A DNA stretch of 10,215 bases from Gammaproteobacteria bacterium (GTDB taxonomy: Bacteria > Pseudomonadota > Gammaproteobacteria > DAOWEP01), in the NCBI GenBank assembly GCA_030638455.1, contig DAOWEP010000199.1, positions 1-10,215 on the forward strand. The letters are read 5' to 3'. The notes under the pieces are model-generated. The model searched no databases, was not told the DNA's origin, and saw only the letters and a list, made by a program, of their open reading frames with translations. Numbering within the stretch: the first letter of the stretch is position 1; each line of letters starts with the position of its first letter. Both the position numbers and the translations under genes were made by a program. This document shows, piece by piece, positions 6,757 to 10,215 of this stretch.

Positions 6757-8472
6757 ATGCCAGCTTACCATCAGCCTCAAACACAAATCCCACAGATAGA
6801 AAACTCTGCACACTCCGTGGCTATCGTTAGCACAATTAGCGGTGCCGAAGATAAAAGAGATGCTACTGTTAATACAGATTCTTCACCCGGAGACAACTCT
6901 CAGACAGGCTCAAGGTTCCGTTTCAAAATTCTGAATCATAGTTGTCTGAGAGGTCCTGCAATCAGCCTGTTGATATTTACCGCGCTACTGATCAGTAGCG
7001 CGTTTATATTGAGCGGACAATATCCTTCACCATCATTGGTATATGTACAGGTTGCCCTGCTTGTTTTAATTGTCGTATCTGTCTGTTTTCTGCTTTATCG
7101 AATAAATAACAAGCTAATTTTACCACTGGAACATTTGCACAAGCTATCAAAGGATGTGCGTAAGGTTAAATTCAAGGGCCCTACATCACCGGATTATAAA
7201 ACCCGTGCCAGTGACATGATTGAGGATATAAGTAACCTGGGAAGAGAACTGGTTAATTTATCCAACAATATGGATCTGGAAGTAAGTAAGCAAACTGAAC
7301 GCATTGCGCAAAAGAATAGAACACTGGAAGTCCTCTATGAAATTGCCGCTAGAATTAATATTTCAGGTGACCTGGAAGACCTTCTCAAACGATTTCTTCC
7401 AACACTAAAAGATGTGTTGAATGCGAAAACCGCAACTGTCAGACTAACCAATTATGATGGACAGATGAGGCTGATTGGTGACATTGGACTTGATAAACAT
7501 AAAACAGAAACGGCTGTACTATTACCAGTCCTGCACTGTATGCATGGTAAAAATATACAGGATATCGAATCACCTACCGGTGAGAATGTACTGAAATGCG
7601 AAAAATACCCAGGCCAGCCATATTTTAATGATGACAATATAGAAATGATTGCCGTCCCACTAGAGTATCGCAGTAAGAATCTGGGTGTTTATAACCTTTT
7701 TATTGAAAAACCTGGCCTTGTAGATCATGAAGATACTAAAGAACTACTACTCAGTATAGGGCGACATCTTGGTGTTGCTATTGAAAGGGCGCACATGGAC
7801 GATGAAGCAAGGCGTATTTCTATTCATCAGGAAAGAAACATGCTGTCACATGAGCTGCATGATTCATTGGCCCAAACACTTGCCAGCCTGCGTTTTCAGG
7901 TTCGTAATCTTGATGATTCACTTGACCATCAGGATAATGAAGCCGCAAGGAAAGAAACCTTGCAAATTAAAGCTGGACTGGATGAGGCCTATTCGGAATT
8001 ACGTGAGCTGCTAGCGCATTTCCGTGCGCCGTTCGATGAGCGGGGTCTGGTTGCCTCGATAGAAAATGCGATAGATCGTTTTAGAAAAAAGACCAATATT
8101 CATATATTGCTCCAGAACCAGTGGAAATTACATGGCTTGCCTTCTGTACTGGAGATGCAGGTATTGCGAATAGTCCAGGAAGCGCTCAATAATATCCATA
8201 AACACAGTCAGGCCCATACAGTCCGGGTTCTGTTGCGTAGTGAAGACAATGGTAAGCAGACAGTCTTGATTGAAGACGATGGCATTGGAATTGTAGCGTC
8301 AACACTGGAGAGTAAACCGGGTGAAAATATCGGTCTTTCTATTATGCAGGAACGTGCGCATCGATTAGGTGGACAACTTCAAATCGAAAGTGAAAAAGAT
8401 GAAGGAACACGAATTATCCTGACATTTATACCCGATAAGAACGAACAGTATAATCTACTTAGAACTATGTAA
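6757..8472 (+). CDS. NarX-like sensor histidine kinase without a periplasmic sensor domain
   Basis: 571 residues. Order: a polar, probably disordered N-terminal 60 residues; TM1 about 66-87; a loop of only about six residues; TM2 about 94-115; a HAMP-like and coiled-coil linker to about 200 (KQTERIAQKNRTLEVLYEIA resembles the NarX linker); a GAF-like region about 200-345; then a HisKA_3 helix and HATPase. Phosphoacceptor H368 lies in ELHDSLAQTL, the N-box is EALNNIHKHS (475-484), and the G-boxes are DDGIGI (507-512) and GLSIMQERAHRLGG (526-539). This is the NarX/NarQ kinase class, but the nitrate-binding periplasmic helices are missing, so nitrate sensing in the NarX manner is unlikely. Two cysteines, C261 (LHCMHGK) and C281 (LKCEKYPG), lie in the GAF-like region, roughly where NarX has its cysteine cluster. 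The signal is unknown. The response regulator follows after six bases. Confidence 0.88.
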   Translation: MPAYHQPQTQIPQIENSAHSVAIVSTISGAEDKRDATVNTDSSPGDNSQTGSRFRFKILNHSCLRGPAISLLIFTALLISSAFILSGQYPSPSLVYVQVALLVLIVVSVCFLLYRINNKLILPLEHLHKLSKDVRKVKFKGPTSPDYKTRASDMIEDISNLGRELVNLSNNMDLEVSKQTERIAQKNRTLEVLYEIAARINISGDLEDLLKRFLPTLKDVLNAKTATVRLTNYDGQMRLIGDIGLDKHKTETAVLLPVLHCMHGKNIQDIESPTGENVLKCEKYPGQPYFNDDNIEMIAVPLEYRSKNLGVYNLFIEKPGLVDHEDTKELLLSIGRHLGVAIERAHMDDEARRISIHQERNMLSHELHDSLAQTLASLRFQVRNLDDSLDHQDNEAARKETLQIKAGLDEAYSELRELLAHFRAPFDERGLVASIENAIDRFRKKTNIHILLQNQWKLHGLPSVLEMQVLRIVQEALNNIHKHSQAHTVRVLLRSEDNGKQTVLIEDDGIGIVASTLESKPGENIGLSIMQERAHRLGGQLQIESEKDEGTRIILTFIPDKNEQYNLLRTM

Positions 8473-8478
8473 CGACCA

Positions 8479-9144
8479 ATGAAAATTCGCGTACTTTTAA
8501 TTGATGATCATGCCCTTTTCCGTATTGGCCTGGAGGCCCTTCTGGACCGCCGGGGTATTGAAGTTGTCGCCTCAGTAGGTGACGGGAATGAAGGCATACA
8601 ACTGGCAAAAGATACAAACCCTGATGCAATCCTGCTGGATATGCGCATGCCAAATATAAACGGGGCTAATGTTTTGCAGAAACTTCGGGAGGATGGCGTT
8701 GAAACTCCCGTTGCCATGTTGACCACAAGCAATGAAGAACAGGACCTGATTACCTCTCTACGGAATGGTGCCCAGGGCTATTTGTTAAAAGACATGGAAC
8801 CTGATGAACTGGTCAATGCCCTGAATGAAATCGTGTCGGGTAAAACCGTGGTGGCGCCTGAACTCGCACCCGTGCTTGCCAAGGTAGTTCAACAGGGAGA
8901 TCAGGAACCACCAGAAGAAACAACCCCCTTCTCAGACCTGACACCAAGGGAACATGAGATATTATGCCTGCTTGCAGAGGGACTCAGCAACAAGGTGATT
9001 GCAAAAAACCTGGGGATTTCTGATGGCACAGTTAAATTGCATGTTAAATCGATATTGAGAAAACTCAAGATCCATTCACGTGTAGAAGCCGCTGTAATGG
9101 CCGTTGAACGAAATCTCTGCCAGAAAACAAGAACTGTAAGTTGA
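8479..9144 (+). CDS. NarL/FixJ-family response regulator
   Basis: 221 residues. The receiver domain (about 1-120) has the acidic pair D9/D10, phosphoacceptor D54 in LLDMRMP, the conserved hydroxyl residue at T82 and K104 in LLKD. A linker of roughly 30 residues leads to a LuxR-type helix-turn-helix at about 152-212 (LTPREHEILCLLAEGLSNK onward, ending VEAAVMAVE). Size and layout match NarL, NarP and UhpA. It is almost certainly the partner of the kinase encoded six bases upstream, acting as a phosphorylation-dependent DNA-binding regulator in the cytoplasm. Ribosome binding sequence is poor, so translation may be coupled to the kinase gene. Targets are unknown; the adjacent dsr genes, its own operon or nitrogen-oxide respiration genes elsewhere are all possible. 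Confidence 0.92.
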   Translation: MKIRVLLIDDHALFRIGLEALLDRRGIEVVASVGDGNEGIQLAKDTNPDAILLDMRMPNINGANVLQKLREDGVETPVAMLTTSNEEQDLITSLRNGAQGYLLKDMEPDELVNALNEIVSGKTVVAPELAPVLAKVVQQGDQEPPEETTPFSDLTPREHEILCLLAEGLSNKVIAKNLGISDGTVKLHVKSILRKLKIHSRVEAAVMAVERNLCQKTRTVS

Positions 9145-9163
9145 TATTAGAGGCGACCACTAA

Positions 9164-9625
9164 ATGAAAAAATTTATGGAGATTGTTGAAGAGTCTCTGA
9201 AAAATGTCAAAGAACTCCTGCCATGGGATCTGGAAGAAAAATTAAAGGAAGAAGAACAACCCCTGTTACTGGATATTCGCGAACCCTACGAATACAACGC
9301 CATGCACATTAAAGGCTCGATTAGTGTACCGCGGGGCATACTGGAAACTGCCTGTGAATATAACTACGAAGAAACGATCCCTGAGCTTGTAGAAAGCCGC
9401 AACCGTGAAATTGTGGTGATCTGCCGCTCCGGCTACAGAAGTGTATTGGGCGCTGAGGTTATGCAACAGCTGGGTTACCAGAATGTATGCTCACTCAAAT
9501 CTGGGCTTCGCGGCTGGAACGACTACGAACAACCATTAGTGAACGAACATAATGAAGTGGTCGATATTGAAGAAGGCGATGACTACTTTACGCCAATGCT
9601 AAAGCCTGAGCAAATCAAGCAATAG
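9164..9625 (+). CDS. Single-domain rhodanese (sulfurtransferase)
   Basis: 153 residues with one rhodanese domain at about 20-122: LLLDIREPYEYNAMHIKGS (34-52), then the active-site loop CRSGYRS at 87-93 with C87 as the likely persulfide-forming cysteine, then LGYQNVCSLKSGLRGWNDY (103-121). No signal peptide is visible, so it should act in the cytoplasm. A charged N-terminal helix of about 20 residues and an acidic C-terminal tail of about 30 residues lie outside the core. AGAGG ends ten bases before the ATG. It begins 19 bases after the response regulator stop, so it probably shares that transcript. Near dsr genes a role in moving sulfane sulfur towards the TusA/DsrE/DsrC relay is reasonable, but the substrate is not shown by the sequence. 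Confidence 0.9.
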   Translation: MKKFMEIVEESLKNVKELLPWDLEEKLKEEEQPLLLDIREPYEYNAMHIKGSISVPRGILETACEYNYEETIPELVESRNREIVVICRSGYRSVLGAEVMQQLGYQNVCSLKSGLRGWNDYEQPLVNEHNEVVDIEEGDDYFTPMLKPEQIKQ

Positions 9626-9661
9626 CATCAATTGCTAATCCGCTAATCCTTATTAAACTTT

Positions 9662-10215
9662 TTACTTATTAAACCATGAAAGCTTTTCGTGCAGCTTCAC
9701 AACCTCACCAATAATAATCAGGGTAGGTGGTTTAATATCCGTGGTCTTTACAAGTTCCGGCATGGTTTCGAGTGTACCGGTAAAGACCTTCTGGTTTGGT
9801 GTTGTCCCCTGCTGCACAAGCGCAATCGGCATACTGCTTTTCATACCGTGCGCGATTAGTTCCCTGCAGATAATCTCTACACCCATCAGCCCCATATAGA
9901 ACACGATCGTTTGTGATGGCTGCACCAGACCGGGCCAGTTCAGATTCATGGTGCCATCTTTTAAATGCCCGGTAACAAACACAACGGATTGTGAATAATC
10001 TCTATGCGTCAATGGAATACCCGCATAGGAAGCCACACCGGCGGCGGCAGTAACCGCAGGTACTACCTGAAATGGGATGCCCTCCTCTGCCAGAGTGTCA
10101 ATTTCTTCCCCACCCCGACCGAAGATGAACGGATCTCCACCCTTCAGGCGACAAACACGTTTACCTTCCTTTGCCAAACGCACCAGCAAATGATTAATGT
10201 CCTCTTGCGGCACTG
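9662..10215 (-). CDS. cobA: Uroporphyrinogen-III C-methyltransferase (SUMT), C-terminal part, gene cut by the window edge
   Basis: About 184 codons are visible and the 5' end lies beyond the right edge. The GTG at 10213 encodes the internal valine of the VPQEDIN segment and is not a start. Family signatures are LKGGDPFIFGRGGEE (visible residues 23-37), VPAVTAAAGVASYAGIPLTHRD (51-72), TIVFYMGL (102-109) and the C-terminal LSWFN. The enzyme uses S-adenosylmethionine to methylate uroporphyrinogen III to precorrin-2, the branch point to siroheme, cobalamin and heme d1. Whether this is stand-alone CobA or the C-terminal domain of a fused CysG cannot be told. Convergent with the rhodanese gene, with 36 bases between the stops. 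Beside a dsr cluster its likely service is siroheme for DsrAB, upstream of DsrN. Confidence 0.93.
   Translation of the reverse strand, partial: VPQEDINHLLVRLAKEGKRVCRLKGGDPFIFGRGGEEIDTLAEEGIPFQVVPAVTAAAGVASYAGIPLTHRDYSQSVVFVTGHLKDGTMNLNWPGLVQPSQTIVFYMGLMGVEIICRELIAHGMKSSMPIALVQQGTTPNQKVFTGTLETMPELVKTTDIKPPTLIIIGEVVKLHEKLSWFNK

Noticed and set aside
6757..9144. Naming the regulator pair narX and narL
   Set aside because: The family is right, but the kinase lacks the periplasmic nitrate-binding domain and no nitrate or nitrite genes are visible, so the names would imply an unsupported function.
9626..9661. Shared terminator between the convergent rhodanese and SUMT genes
   Set aside because: The 36-base gap is AT-rich but contains no convincing inverted repeat.

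Overview
This window is the distal half of an oxidative-type dissimilatory sulfite reductase (dsr) gene cluster, followed by a two-component regulator/rhodanese operon and a convergent siroheme-biosynthesis gene. The order dsrK(end)-L-J-O-P-N-R matches the textbook arrangement of the purple sulfur bacterium Allochromatium vinosum (dsrABEFHCMKLJOPNRS). The presence of dsrL together with dsrN and dsrR points to a sulfur-oxidising proteobacterium, most likely a gammaproteobacterium, rather than a sulfate reducer. Base composition looks moderate to slightly AT-rich by eye. No photosynthesis, phage, transposon or CRISPR features are visible, and no genus can be named from the sequence alone.

Layout, plus strand. 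1-216 is the C-terminal end of dsrK. 288-2246 is dsrL (iron-sulfur flavoprotein). 2272-2745 is dsrJ (periplasmic triheme cytochrome c). 2738-3502 is dsrO (Tat-exported ferredoxin-like protein). 3553-4773 is dsrP (NrfD-family integral membrane subunit). 4872-6257 is dsrN (CbiA-type amidotransferase for siroheme). 6278-6604 is dsrR (A-type-scaffold-like protein with no cysteines). After a 152-base AT-rich gap come a NarX-like histidine kinase (6757-8472), a NarL/FixJ response regulator (8479-9144) and a single-domain rhodanese (9164-9625), closely spaced as one apparent operon. On the minus strand, 9662-10215 is the C-terminal part of a uroporphyrinogen-III C-methyltransferase that runs off the right edge.

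How they fit together. DsrK, DsrJ, DsrO and DsrP are parts of the DsrMKJOP transmembrane complex, thought to link cytoplasmic sulfur-carrier chemistry on DsrC to the quinone pool and periplasm. DsrL passes electrons released by reverse-acting DsrAB to NAD+. The methyltransferase makes the siroheme precursor and DsrN amidates siroheme to the siroamide form used by DsrAB. DsrR is an accessory protein implicated in dsr expression.

The core is a known system. The least conventional part is what follows dsrR: instead of dsrS there is a NarXL-like pair whose kinase keeps the NarX cytoplasmic architecture but has almost no periplasmic sensor domain and carries two cysteines in its GAF-like region, joined to a rhodanese gene. 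That suggests, without proving it, a cytoplasmic redox- or sulfur-sensing regulator attached to the dsr locus.
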